DNA of 14,544 nt from an uncultured Bacteroidales bacterium (GTDB taxonomy: Bacteria > Bacteroidota > Bacteroidia > Bacteroidales > Bacteroidaceae): positions 1 through 14,544 of the forward strand of contig CANBEE010000038.1 of assembly GCA_947367415.1 (NCBI GenBank), in the 5' to 3' direction. Shown in pieces: positions 1 to 8,184 of the stretch. The notes beneath the pieces are model-generated. The model did not search any database, had not been told where the DNA came from, and worked only from the letters and a program-made list of their open reading frames with translations. The position numbers and the translations under genes are program-made. Position 1 is the first letter of the stretch. Every line of letters starts with the position of its first letter.

Positions 1-20
1 ATACTAAACTTTTATCACGA

Positions 21-3000
21 ATGAAAAACAAGAAAAAGACATTTCTCGTGGCTTTGTGTACAATGCTGAGTGCGTCAGCATCCGTGGCTCAGGCCGATGT
101 TACTGCTCTCTATCTGGAGAATGCAGGGTTTGACACCCATTACGACTACGACATCAATGCCACGGGAAATGTGGCTCAGGAGATGCTGCCCGTGGTGGGA
201 TGGACCAACGACTACACGATGAACTACACCATCGTGGGTACCTATCAGGTGGGTACCCAGAAGACCTTCAATGGCGCAAGTGTGCCTGCAACCAATGTTG
301 AAGGCACTGCCAAGGGTGGTGTGCTGGCGCTCAGCACGGGATGGCAGGAGTCGCTGAAGCTCTACCAGGAGGTAACGCTGCCTCAAGGAAAGTATGCCCT
401 CGTGACGGCCTACTATAATGGCTGCGATGCGACAGCCAGCAGTAGCCTCTTTGGCTGGATTCCTGCCAGTGGAGCCTCTGCCATGTCGAAGGTGAGCAAG
501 TTTGCTGCCCGTGCGTGGACGGTCGATACCCTGGTGTTTGAGGTGAAGGCTGCCCAGCAGAAGGGAAAGGTGCAGATAGGCATGAAGGCGGCTGCCAATG
601 GCTCGGCCAACTCGGCAAAGCTGTCGGTGGACTATGTGAAACTGCTCAGCTATGATTGGGACAACAGCGGCCTGGTGGAGGCTATCGCTGAGGCTACCGC
701 ACTCTATGGCGAGGGCACAGGCAACGGTGCCGAGTCGCTGAAGGCGGTCATCGATGCGGCCAATGCGCTGCTTGCCGATGAGAATGCAACCACAGCGGCG
801 CTCATCGGGGCCATGCAGGCACTGGATGAGGCCATGAAGGCCTATCGCCTGGCCAATGCCGATGCCGATGACCCCATCGACATGTCGTCGCTCATCCTGA
901 ACCCCAGCTTCGAGAACGGATTCACCGAGTGGTCGAACGCGTCGATGCAGACACAGACCAACTCGACATTCGCCTACAAGGCTGGCAATACCTATGTGGA
1001 GAAGTGGGTGAGCCAGGGCAACAAGGCTGGCGATGCCCATGTGAGACAGACGATTGCGGAGCTCGCCAACGGACGCTACATGCTGAAGGTGGCTGCACAG
1101 AACATACAGCAGAACTCATCGGTGGCGCAGATCGGAGTGTGGATTGTTGCCAACGACAACAAGCTGCCTGTGACGGCAAGCGGAGAGTATGAGCTGGAGT
1201 TTACGCTGATAGAAGAGCAGCTGACGGTGGGCTTCGAGGCTGTGGGCGCTACGGGCAACTATCTGGCTTGCGATAACTTCCGCCTCTACTTCATGGGCAA
1301 CGATATGGCTGTGTTGCAGGCCGAGCTCAAGCGTCGTGCCGACGAGGCCGAAGCATTGACTACGCAGATGATGAATGCCGGTGTGCTGGCTGCACTACAG
1401 GAGGCTGTCGCGGCAGCACGTGCCGAGCTGGCGAAGGAGAGCGACGAGGGCTATCCCGCCGTAGCAGCGGCGCTCAAGGCTGCTGTGGATGCTGCCGAGG
1501 AGTCGGCCGAGGCTTATGCCACGTTGCAGGCTGCCATTGATGATGCTTCCGACCTGCTGGGCACTGGCGACCAGACTGGCGCCGAGGCGCTGCAGGCGGC
1601 CATCGACGCGGCCAAGGAGGTGGTGGCCAATACCGCCGCTACGCCTGCCGAGCTGCAGGCTATGGTCGATGCCCTTGACAACGCGGCATTTGCACTCCGC
1701 CTGGCCAATGGCTCGGGCACAGCACCCAAGGTGAAGACCCACGACTATGTGGCTCGCGGCGCGACGATGGCATTCGGCCGTAGCACCGTATCGGGTGTGG
1801 CGGCTGCCGACCTGCTGGAGCAGGGCTTCTGCTGGGGTACATCGCCCGAACCTACCGTGCTGGACAACCGCACCACGGCATACTATAACCAGAACGGACG
1901 CATCTATCACATGACCGGCCTGGAGCCATCGACCATCTACTACGTACGTGCCTATGCGCTGACCAAGACCTATGCGGTGGGCTATGGCGATGTGGTGAAG
2001 GTCATCACACTGCCCAAGGGACAGATTACATGGTCGTATAACAATGGAGGCTCGGCCGAGGAGAACGCCCGCATCAATGCGGCGGTGGCCGATGCGGTGT
2101 ACTACCTCAACAACCTCACCAGCATCAAGGGATTCCACACCACGGTCAACTATGGAGCACAGACACCTACTGCCGACTGCTCGTATGGCGGATGGATGCG
2201 TGTGGGGCCGAATGCTTCGTATCAGCGCACCGGTACCATCATGCATGAGCTGGGCCACGGCATTGGCGTGGGGACACACGAGATATGGTATGGAGGCTCA
2301 TCGCCCCTGCGTGCCGGTAGCGGACGTGGCGACTGGCTGGGCGACCGCGCTACAGCTGTCGTGCGCTTCCTCGACAACAGCACCACCTCGGTGATGACAG
2401 GCGACGGCACTCACATGTGGCCCTATGGTGTCAATGGCGCTCATGAGGATACCGGCAGCCCCATGCTCTACATGAGCAACGCACTCATACACCAGGCCTT
2501 GGGCGAGGACGGACTGCCCCCGACGGGCGGATTCTGCACTCCGGCCTACGTCTTCGACCAAGAGGACACCGTGAAGTACTACCTCAAGAGCGAGAGTGAG
2601 GGACATGGCATGTATACCTCATACCTCGTGGAGGATGAGAAGGGCCACCTCGCATGGAAGACCCTCACGGTGGAAGAGACCCTGGGCAACGACAGTGCTG
2701 CATGGTACATCACCTTCAACCCCACGAACAGCTACTACCAGCTGCGCAATGCCGCTACAGGCCATTACATGAGCTATGCAGGCACTGGCAGCAACGGCAT
2801 CCGCACGGCGGCAAAGAGCTCGGCTACAACCAATGAGAACTTCCACCTGATGCGCTCGCGCATCGATGTCAGCCTGGGCAGCGGCGATGCCGGGATGGAC
2901 CTGCGCGGATATTGGATTATCCATCCCGAGCACAAGCTCAACCCGACGACACTCGTGGCTGCGGCCAAGGGCGGTGTGAGCACTGCAGCGTTCAACCTCA

Positions 3001-4004
3001 CCGATGCCGCATCGGCACAGCGCTGGTTCATGCTCACTGCCGAGGAGGTGGCCGACTTTGACAAGGCGGCGATAGAGGGCTTTATGGGCCAGCTCGACGA
3101 TGCCATCGAGCACATCAAGGGCATGGTGGATGTTCCCCACACCGAAGATGTGGAGGGCACGGATGCAGCTGTCAATGCTGTCGTTGCCGAGTTGGAGGCC
3201 AAGCGTGAGCAATCTCTCACCACCGGTGACGTGGCTGCGCTTCTTGAGCAGGCCGATGAGGCGCTGTTTGCCTTCCTGACCAATGCCACTCCTGCCGATG
3301 TGGAGCAGCCCTTCGACCTCACCTACATGATTGAGAACGCTGCCATCGACGATGCCTCGGGATGGTCGGTGGCTCCGGCATTCAACCACTCTTGCCTGGA
3401 GTTCTACCAAGCGACCTTCGACTTCAACCAGACGATACAGAACCTGCCTGCAGGTACCTATCAGCTGTGCATGCAGGGATTCCAGCGCCCCGGCTCCTCG
3501 GCCGACTCCTACAGTGCCTACATCGCTGGACGTAATCAGGTGACCACTGTGCTCTATGCCAACAGCAAGACCAAGAAGATACAGCACATCGCCACCGAGG
3601 CCCAGAGCCGCAAGCTGGGCGGTAGCGAGTCATCGGTAGGCAGCCCCACTAAGTATATGCCCAACGATATGCAGGCGGCAAGCATCTACTTCGGCAAGGG
3701 ACTCTATGAGAACGCACTCATCACCGAGCTGAAGACCGACAAGGCCAGCATGAAGATAGGCTTGCGCTGCAACAGCTCGCAGGACTACTACTGGACCATC
3801 TTCGATAACTTCCGCTTGTACTACTACGGCTCGATTAGCGAGGATGTTGTCAGCAGCATCGAGTTACCTTCGGTACCGGCAGTAAGTGTCCCGGTCGACG
3901 TATACAGCATCACGGGCGTGCGTGTGCGCACAGCGACGACCTCGCTCGATGGGCTACCCTCGGGCATCTACATCGTTGGCGGACGCAAGGTGCTGGTAAA
4001 ATAA
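21..4004 (+). CDS. Large exported multidomain HExxH metallopeptidase-like protein with glycan-binding-like modules and type IX-like sorting tail
   Basis: Seen: a signal peptide (basic MKNKKK, hydrophobic core, cleavage likely after SVAQA, residue 25). A first beta-sandwich module at about 26-213 ends in DYVKLLSYD. FIVAR-like helices lie at about 224-281 and 505-566. A second module (about 291-430, NPSFENGFTEW to DNFRLYFMG) is of CBM4/9 type. A fibronectin-III-like domain (about 571-663) has GFCWGTSPEPT and YYVRAYA. The core at about 668-835 carries HELGHGIGVGTH (H742, E743, H746, H753) and HMWPYGVN (798-805). A beta-trefoil (ricin)-like stretch spans about 840-1008, helices 1012-1093, a third sandwich 1097-1270 ending DNFRLYYYG, and a C-terminal tail from about 1292 resembles type A sorting domains. 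Inferred: a surface or secreted zinc peptidase that binds glycans, perhaps glycoprotein-directed. The third zinc ligand is unclear because H753 is one residue later than in metzincins. The start at 21 gives a clean signal peptide; only 20 upstream bases are visible. Catalysis is not proven. Confidence 0.8.
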   Translation: MKNKKKTFLVALCTMLSASASVAQADVTALYLENAGFDTHYDYDINATGNVAQEMLPVVGWTNDYTMNYTIVGTYQVGTQKTFNGASVPATNVEGTAKGGVLALSTGWQESLKLYQEVTLPQGKYALVTAYYNGCDATASSSLFGWIPASGASAMSKVSKFAARAWTVDTLVFEVKAAQQKGKVQIGMKAAANGSANSAKLSVDYVKLLSYDWDNSGLVEAIAEATALYGEGTGNGAESLKAVIDAANALLADENATTAALIGAMQALDEAMKAYRLANADADDPIDMSSLILNPSFENGFTEWSNASMQTQTNSTFAYKAGNTYVEKWVSQGNKAGDAHVRQTIAELANGRYMLKVAAQNIQQNSSVAQIGVWIVANDNKLPVTASGEYELEFTLIEEQLTVGFEAVGATGNYLACDNFRLYFMGNDMAVLQAELKRRADEAEALTTQMMNAGVLAALQEAVAAARAELAKESDEGYPAVAAALKAAVDAAEESAEAYATLQAAIDDASDLLGTGDQTGAEALQAAIDAAKEVVANTAATPAELQAMVDALDNAAFALRLANGSGTAPKVKTHDYVARGATMAFGRSTVSGVAAADLLEQGFCWGTSPEPTVLDNRTTAYYNQNGRIYHMTGLEPSTIYYVRAYALTKTYAVGYGDVVKVITLPKGQITWSYNNGGSAEENARINAAVADAVYYLNNLTSIKGFHTTVNYGAQTPTADCSYGGWMRVGPNASYQRTGTIMHELGHGIGVGTHEIWYGGSSPLRAGSGRGDWLGDRATAVVRFLDNSTTSVMTGDGTHMWPYGVNGAHEDTGSPMLYMSNALIHQALGEDGLPPTGGFCTPAYVFDQEDTVKYYLKSESEGHGMYTSYLVEDEKGHLAWKTLTVEETLGNDSAAWYITFNPTNSYYQLRNAATGHYMSYAGTGSNGIRTAAKSSATTNENFHLMRSRIDVSLGSGDAGMDLRGYWIIHPEHKLNPTTLVAAAKGGVSTAAFNLTDAASAQRWFMLTAEEVADFDKAAIEGFMGQLDDAIEHIKGMVDVPHTEDVEGTDAAVNAVVAELEAKREQSLTTGDVAALLEQADEALFAFLTNATPADVEQPFDLTYMIENAAIDDASGWSVAPAFNHSCLEFYQATFDFNQTIQNLPAGTYQLCMQGFQRPGSSADSYSAYIAGRNQVTTVLYANSKTKKIQHIATEAQSRKLGGSESSVGSPTKYMPNDMQAASIYFGKGLYENALITELKTDKASMKIGLRCNSSQDYYWTIFDNFRLYYYGSISEDVVSSIELPSVPAVSVPVDVYSITGVRVRTATTSLDGLPSGIYIVGGRKVLVK

Positions 4005-4014
4005 TCATGACACA

Positions 4015-6486
4015 ATGAACCGAATCTATTCGTTTATCCTTTCAGTAGTCTGCGTATGCGCCTCCGCTGCGCAGACTACTTTCGTTTATCAGAGCCAGCA
4101 GCTTACCACCGATGAGCATACGTGGCTGGTGGATGACAGTGGCGTGAGCGGTGCCCATGTGTTTGCCTCCCTGCGCGAGGCTTTGCTGGTGGCCGACAGC
4201 CTCCAGCGTCGCGCCCCTCAGGGCATCTATACCGAGGATACTCCGCTGGCCATCTATATCGCCCCGAGTGTGTATTGGATCGACGACCCCGACGACCTTG
4301 CCGTGTGCCGTCCCCTCCCGGGAGAGGGCATCCCCTACGGACTGAAGGTGAGGGTCAGCCACCTCCGCCTCATAGGTCTCACGGACATCCCCGAACATGT
4401 CATCGTGGCCTCAAACCGCGGACAGACGCAGGGCGCTATGGGCAACTTCACGATGCTGCACTTCACGGGCGAAGATATCGAGCTGGAGAATCTGACCCTG
4501 GGCAACTACTGCAACGTTGATCTGGAATATCCGCTCAACCCCGCGCTCAACCGCAAGCGCCGTGCCGACGCCATCGTGCAGGCTCAGCTCGCCATCTGCG
4601 AGGGCGACAGGGTGGCTGCCCGCAACTGCCGTTTCATAAGCCGTCTCAACTCGTGCCCGCTGGTGGGCGCCCGCCGTACCTTCTTCGAGGACTGCTATTT
4701 TGAGTGCACCGATGATGCGCTGTGTGGCACGGGTGTCTACCATCGCTGTCGCTTCACGCTGTTCAGCGGCAAGCCCTTCTACAGCACGCAGGGGACCGGG
4801 GCGGTATTCCTCAACTGCGACCTGCATGCGCGTACCAGTGGCAGGCAGTATCTGGTGAAGGCGGGTAGCCCCGTGACCATGGTCGACTGCCGATGGACAT
4901 GCGAACACCCCAACCTGCAGATATGCTGGACGCAGGACCCCACCGACGACCAGCGTAGCTATCAGTATGGCCTCACGCAGGATGGGCGCCCTCTGCTTGT
5001 CGATAGCGGACGCAGTCATCTGACGGTGGATATGGCGGGAAAGCCTGTGCTCGAAGCCTTCCGCGTGGAATATCCCGATACGGTGGTCTACAACCTGCGC
5101 AACCTGCTCGGCGGCGCCGACGGCTGGAACCCTGCACGGCAGACCATTGAGCTGCCCCAAGCTCCCGTGGCGCTACGCCTCACTCACCGGTATGCCCGGA
5201 TTGAGTCGGGCGTCGACACACTGCATCTGCGTGCCTGCAAGCTGGGATTCATGCAGAAGCCCGACTTCAAGGATATGCCTACAGATATATCCTGGAGGGT
5301 CATCAGTGGCGAGGCTGGCAGTGTGGCTCTGCATAGGCAGACGGATGGGAGCCTTGTCGTGAAGGGCTGCAACGAGAATGATGAGCCCTGTAGGGTGTGC
5401 ATCCTTGCTACCGACCCCTCGGGGCTTGAGGCAGCGTGTGTCGTTACCGTATACCCGCGCCAATTGCCGTCACCGGCGTTCACGGCATCTCCACGGCTCG
5501 TGCGCCGAGGCGACAGCTTGGTAGTGGACTATCAATTGGCATTGGAGGGACGTGCCGACCATTCCGAGATTACCTGGTGGCGCTCGCCCTCATCCCTGCA
5601 GAACGAGGCCATACCGGTGGCCGTATCGCGCAACCATATTCCCCTGCGTAGCTATCGCCTCACAGCAGCAGATAAGGGATGCTACGTCTGGGCAAGCGTG
5701 TCGCCTAAACACCTGCGCAGTCCGCTCGGACAGCCCCAGTATGCTCGGACACGCCGTGCCGTACGCATCAAGGCACAGCACATGGATAGCCTGCACAACG
5801 ATTTTCTGCATTTCCCGTCTATGCGACAGCCTCGCATCATACCCGGACATTGGACCGTAGATGCCAGCAAACCTGCCGATACCGATGCCTTCAACTGGAT
5901 GGCCGATACGCTGCGCTCGCCTTGGCTATATGGCAGGGGTGTCGATGGCGCTGCACGCTCCTGGGGATTGATGCAGGGGGTACGTGGCGCACGCCTGCGC
6001 TACACTCCCTTGACTCGCCCGTATGGCGATATGGAGCTGACCCTGCGTGTGGACCCCTGCAAGAGTGCGGGACAGGGCTTCGGTAGCGCTACAGGACAAT
6101 ACATGGATGTCTGCATCAAGATGGATACGCGCACCCTTACGGGCTATGCCCTGCGTATAGAGCGTACGGTGAAGCACGACAAGGCGGTGGACTTCTGCCT
6201 GATGCGGTATACCGATGGCGTGGCGGTTCCTATCACCGAGCCGGTATCATCAATCTGCTACCGCACGGGATGTGTGATTCGCCTCTCGGCATGTGGGGGC
6301 AAGCTGGTGGCTCATGTGAGCAACGCCCGCTCGCTCCCTGCCATTCATCGCGAAGGACTGGTCTCCGAGGTGCATCTCGAGGCTCCTATAGAGATGTCAT
6401 CGCATGGCGGTATCAGCATCCAGCATACAGGCTCTACAGGAGCGAGTGCTACGCTCCTGCGTGAATTGTCGGTAGTGTGGGAGTAA
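4015..6486 (+). CDS. Exported right-handed beta-helix protein, pectin methylesterase-like (CE8-like) with altered active site
   Basis: Begins 10 bases after the preceding stop, so it is almost certainly co-transcribed with it. Seen: a signal peptide (MNRIYSFILSVVCVCASAA, cleavage near residue 18-19) and an N-terminal region of short beta-helix-like turns at about 30-340 (NFTMLHFTGEDIELENLTL, GDRVAARNCRF, RRTFFEDCYFECTDDALCG, GAVFLNCDL). This order follows the CE8 pectin methylesterase pattern: QAxxA with Q189, then where QDTL is expected LNSCPL (213-216), then where VDFIFG is expected TDDALCG (D233/D234). The catalytic acid of QDTL is therefore replaced, while an aspartate stays at the nucleophile region. 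Residues about 395-590 look like Ig-type beta domains. About 620-823 looks like a laminin-G/concanavalin-like sandwich (YTPLTRPYGDMELTLRV, GYALRIERTVKH). Inferred role: binding or modification of an acidic polysaccharide or glycan; esterase activity is doubtful. No sorting tail is seen at the C terminus. Confidence 0.75.
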   Translation: MNRIYSFILSVVCVCASAAQTTFVYQSQQLTTDEHTWLVDDSGVSGAHVFASLREALLVADSLQRRAPQGIYTEDTPLAIYIAPSVYWIDDPDDLAVCRPLPGEGIPYGLKVRVSHLRLIGLTDIPEHVIVASNRGQTQGAMGNFTMLHFTGEDIELENLTLGNYCNVDLEYPLNPALNRKRRADAIVQAQLAICEGDRVAARNCRFISRLNSCPLVGARRTFFEDCYFECTDDALCGTGVYHRCRFTLFSGKPFYSTQGTGAVFLNCDLHARTSGRQYLVKAGSPVTMVDCRWTCEHPNLQICWTQDPTDDQRSYQYGLTQDGRPLLVDSGRSHLTVDMAGKPVLEAFRVEYPDTVVYNLRNLLGGADGWNPARQTIELPQAPVALRLTHRYARIESGVDTLHLRACKLGFMQKPDFKDMPTDISWRVISGEAGSVALHRQTDGSLVVKGCNENDEPCRVCILATDPSGLEAACVVTVYPRQLPSPAFTASPRLVRRGDSLVVDYQLALEGRADHSEITWWRSPSSLQNEAIPVAVSRNHIPLRSYRLTAADKGCYVWASVSPKHLRSPLGQPQYARTRRAVRIKAQHMDSLHNDFLHFPSMRQPRIIPGHWTVDASKPADTDAFNWMADTLRSPWLYGRGVDGAARSWGLMQGVRGARLRYTPLTRPYGDMELTLRVDPCKSAGQGFGSATGQYMDVCIKMDTRTLTGYALRIERTVKHDKAVDFCLMRYTDGVAVPITEPVSSICYRTGCVIRLSACGGKLVAHVSNARSLPAIHREGLVSEVHLEAPIEMSSHGGISIQHTGSTGASATLLRELSVVWE

Positions 6487-6504
6487 GCGTCAGTTTGATA
6501 TAAC

Positions 6505-7659
6505 CTACCTGAACACCCCGTTGAGAAACGCTATAGCCTCTTGCTGCATCGCCCTGCCAAAGTAGTGGGGCGACTCTACGAGGCATGTCTGCAGCAGCTC
6601 GTCGGCACCTTGCGACTGCCATACGCGGCGCATCTCGGCATAGGCATCCTTGACTCCCTGTACGGGGAACAGCTTATCCTTGGTGCCGTTCATGAAGAGC
6701 ATCGGCTTGGGGCAGGCCAGTGAGGCTACGTGTGGATAGTCCAGGTAGTTGCGCACTCCAGGGATAATCATCGAGTAGGCCGAGCCGCCCTTGTTCTGGT
6801 TGTTGGTGAGTGTCATCAGATACTCTGTCGTGTTCATCCAGCAGATGGCCACGCCTGCCTTCACCTCTTCGGAGAGGGCAGCCGTCATCCATGCTCGGTG
6901 GGCACCCATGGAGTGTCCCAGAACGGCAATCTCGCCCCGCTCCACGCAAGGCAGTGTGTTGAGAAAATCCACGCTGCGCAGGTCGTCCCAGGCGATGAAG
7001 CTGCCGAAGGCCATGCCCATCTGCTGCAGGTTGCTGTTGAGTGCCTGCTGTGCATCGTAGTCGACCCCTTCGCGGCGTCCGCGGTCGCCCCAGAAGAGTG
7101 CATCCACGGTAAGCACCACGTAGCCCTCGCGAGCCAAGCGGTCGCCCACAAACTCACCGTCGTAGCAGGCATGGCTCCACTTCTCGGCATCGGCCATCAC
7201 CTCATCAGTGACCCTGAACGGGCGCACCATCTTCTCCTTGCCAATGCTGAAATGGCCACCGTGGTCGTGCAGGGCAAGCACAGCAGGGAAAGGCCCCTCA
7301 CCATCGGGGATGAGCAGATAGGCTTGTACGCGGCTCCAGGCGTTGATGTTGAAGACAATTTTCTGTGCCTTGTATCCTTCGCGCTGTTCTTCGTCAAGCA
7401 CCTCGGGAGCAAAGCTGTCGGCTTTGGGTGGCGCTGGACTCATGCACTCCAGCACCTTGGCGCGTCCCTCGCGTTGCCACTTGCGGAAACGTCGTGTGGG
7501 ACTGTTGCCCCAAGCCATGGGGTAGGTGAGTGTGGCCTTCAGCTCTTCATAGAAGGCGGGCATGCCCTTCAGCACCTCATACTGCATGGGAGCGCTTTCC
7601 TGTGCTCTGGTGCAGCAGAAGCATAGCAGCATTCCGAGTGTTATGATTGTTCTTCTCAT
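6505..7659 (-). CDS. Exported alpha/beta hydrolase (dienelactone hydrolase/acetyl esterase-like)
   Basis: 384 aa. The frame stays open upstream to 7752, but that would overlap yjbQ and bury the signal peptide, so the start is placed at 7659, where MRRTIITLGMLLCFCCTRAQ forms a signal peptide and AAGGAAG lies upstream as a possible ribosome site. Seen: the alpha/beta-hydrolase set is complete, with an oxyanion-type HDHGGH motif, nucleophile elbow GHSMG (S250), acid in NGTKDKLFP (D328) and histidine in SPHYFG (H365). The family contains periplasmic carboxylesterases, including acetyl-xylan or acetyl-sugar esterases; the substrate here cannot be read from sequence. It lies 17 bases downstream of yjbQ on the same strand, and its stop is 18 bases from the stop of the convergent beta-helix gene. 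A role in removing ester groups from the glycans handled by that neighbour is an inference from position only. Confidence 0.8.
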   Translation of the reverse strand: MRRTIITLGMLLCFCCTRAQESAPMQYEVLKGMPAFYEELKATLTYPMAWGNSPTRRFRKWQREGRAKVLECMSPAPPKADSFAPEVLDEEQREGYKAQKIVFNINAWSRVQAYLLIPDGEGPFPAVLALHDHGGHFSIGKEKMVRPFRVTDEVMADAEKWSHACYDGEFVGDRLAREGYVVLTVDALFWGDRGRREGVDYDAQQALNSNLQQMGMAFGSFIAWDDLRSVDFLNTLPCVERGEIAVLGHSMGAHRAWMTAALSEEVKAGVAICWMNTTEYLMTLTNNQNKGGSAYSMIIPGVRNYLDYPHVASLACPKPMLFMNGTKDKLFPVQGVKDAYAEMRRVWQSQGADELLQTCLVESPHYFGRAMQQEAIAFLNGVFR

Positions 7660-7676
7660 CTTGTTCTTCCTTGTTT

Positions 7677-8087
7677 TTATGAAACGATGGTGGCAACAAT
7701 GCGGCGCGTACCGCCACGGTTGCGGAACTCGCACAGGTATATCCCTTGCCATGTGCCCAGATTGAGCCGGCCGCGGGTGATGGGGATAGTGAGGCTGCAG
7801 CCGGTGATCACGCTCTTGGCATGTGCGGGCATGTCGTCGGCCCCTTCAAATGTGTGCATGTAGAAGGTCTCGTTCTCGCGTACCATGCGGTCGAAAATTT
7901 GTCCCATATCATACCTCACATCCGGGTCGGCATTCTCATTGATGGTGAGTCCGCAGCTGCTGTGCTTGACGAACAGGTGCAGCAGTCCCTGCTCGGGCAA
8001 TGCAGGAAGATGCTCAAGCAACTCAGAGGTTATTAGATGAAATCCGCGCGAATAGGGGCGCAATGAAAACTCGGTCTGTTGTGTCAT
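7677..8087 (-). CDS. yjbQ: YjbQ/UPF0047 family protein (secondary thiamine-phosphate synthase-type)
   Basis: 136 aa, the usual length for the family. Seen: the hallmark stretch HSSCGLTINENADPDVRYD, then EGADDMPAHAKSVITG and GRLNLGTWQGIYLCEFRNRG, in conserved order. The histidines of HSS, of MHTFEG and of MPAHAK match conserved positions. Family members form compact oligomers; some show weak thiamine-phosphate synthase activity that rescues thiE mutants, but the physiological role is uncertain. Starts at 8087 (MTQQTEF), next to a divergent promoter region shared with the Nudix gene. It is followed after 17 bases by the alpha/beta hydrolase, so the two are probably one transcript without an obvious functional link. 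Confidence 0.93.
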   Translation of the reverse strand: MTQQTEFSLRPYSRGFHLITSELLEHLPALPEQGLLHLFVKHSSCGLTINENADPDVRYDMGQIFDRMVRENETFYMHTFEGADDMPAHAKSVITGCSLTIPITRGRLNLGTWQGIYLCEFRNRGGTRRIVATIVS

Positions 8088-8136
8088 ATCAAGAATCTGT
8101 GTCTTTAAAATTATCGCTAATATGTGTTTGAATCCA

Positions 8137-8144
8137 CGAAGATA
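8137..8144 (-). promoter_or_regulatory. Putative Bacteroidetes -7 element for yjbQ and the hydrolase
   Basis: On the minus strand the eight bases read TATCTTCG, one mismatch from TAnnTTTG, about 50 bases before the yjbQ start. A T-rich block lies about 20 bases upstream but is not a clear -33 TTTG. The call rests on consensus and position alone. Confidence 0.4.
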
Positions 8145-8157
8145 GAAAAATATTCCG

Positions 8158-8165
8158 TACCTTCG
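8158..8165 (+). promoter_or_regulatory. Putative Bacteroidetes -7 element for the Nudix gene
   Basis: TACCTTCG, one mismatch from TAnnTTTG, ends 19 bases before the Nudix ATG at 8185. Transcription from it would leave only about 12-15 untranslated bases. No good -33 TTTG is seen at the expected distance; the nearest TTTG (8127-8130) is too far. The element merges with the palindrome TTCGCGAA (8162-8169). Confidence 0.45.
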
Positions 8166-8184
8166 CGAAAAATCTGTCGTAAAT

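Noticed and set aside
1..20. Promoter or riboswitch for the first gene
   Set aside because: Only 20 bases precede the start; nothing can be judged from them.
75..3587. Long open frames on the minus strand inside the first gene (294-322 codons)
   Set aside because: They are antisense to a gene with clear domains, rich in His, Arg, Leu and Gly without any recognisable motif, and have no promoter or signal. They follow from codon bias in the GC-rich coding strand.
4015..4075. Lipoprotein signal in the beta-helix protein (VCVC)
   Set aside because: The residue before each cysteine is valine, not Gly, Ala or Ser, so it does not form a lipobox; a signal peptidase I site near ASAA fits better.
6730..7626. 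298-codon plus-strand frame opposite the alpha/beta hydrolase
   Set aside because: The minus strand carries the full catalytic set (GHSMG, NGTKDKLFP, SPHYFG); the plus frame shows no family features.
7660..7752. Upstream extension of the hydrolase gene to 7752
   Set aside because: It would overlap the end of yjbQ and place about 30 polar residues before a perfect signal peptide.
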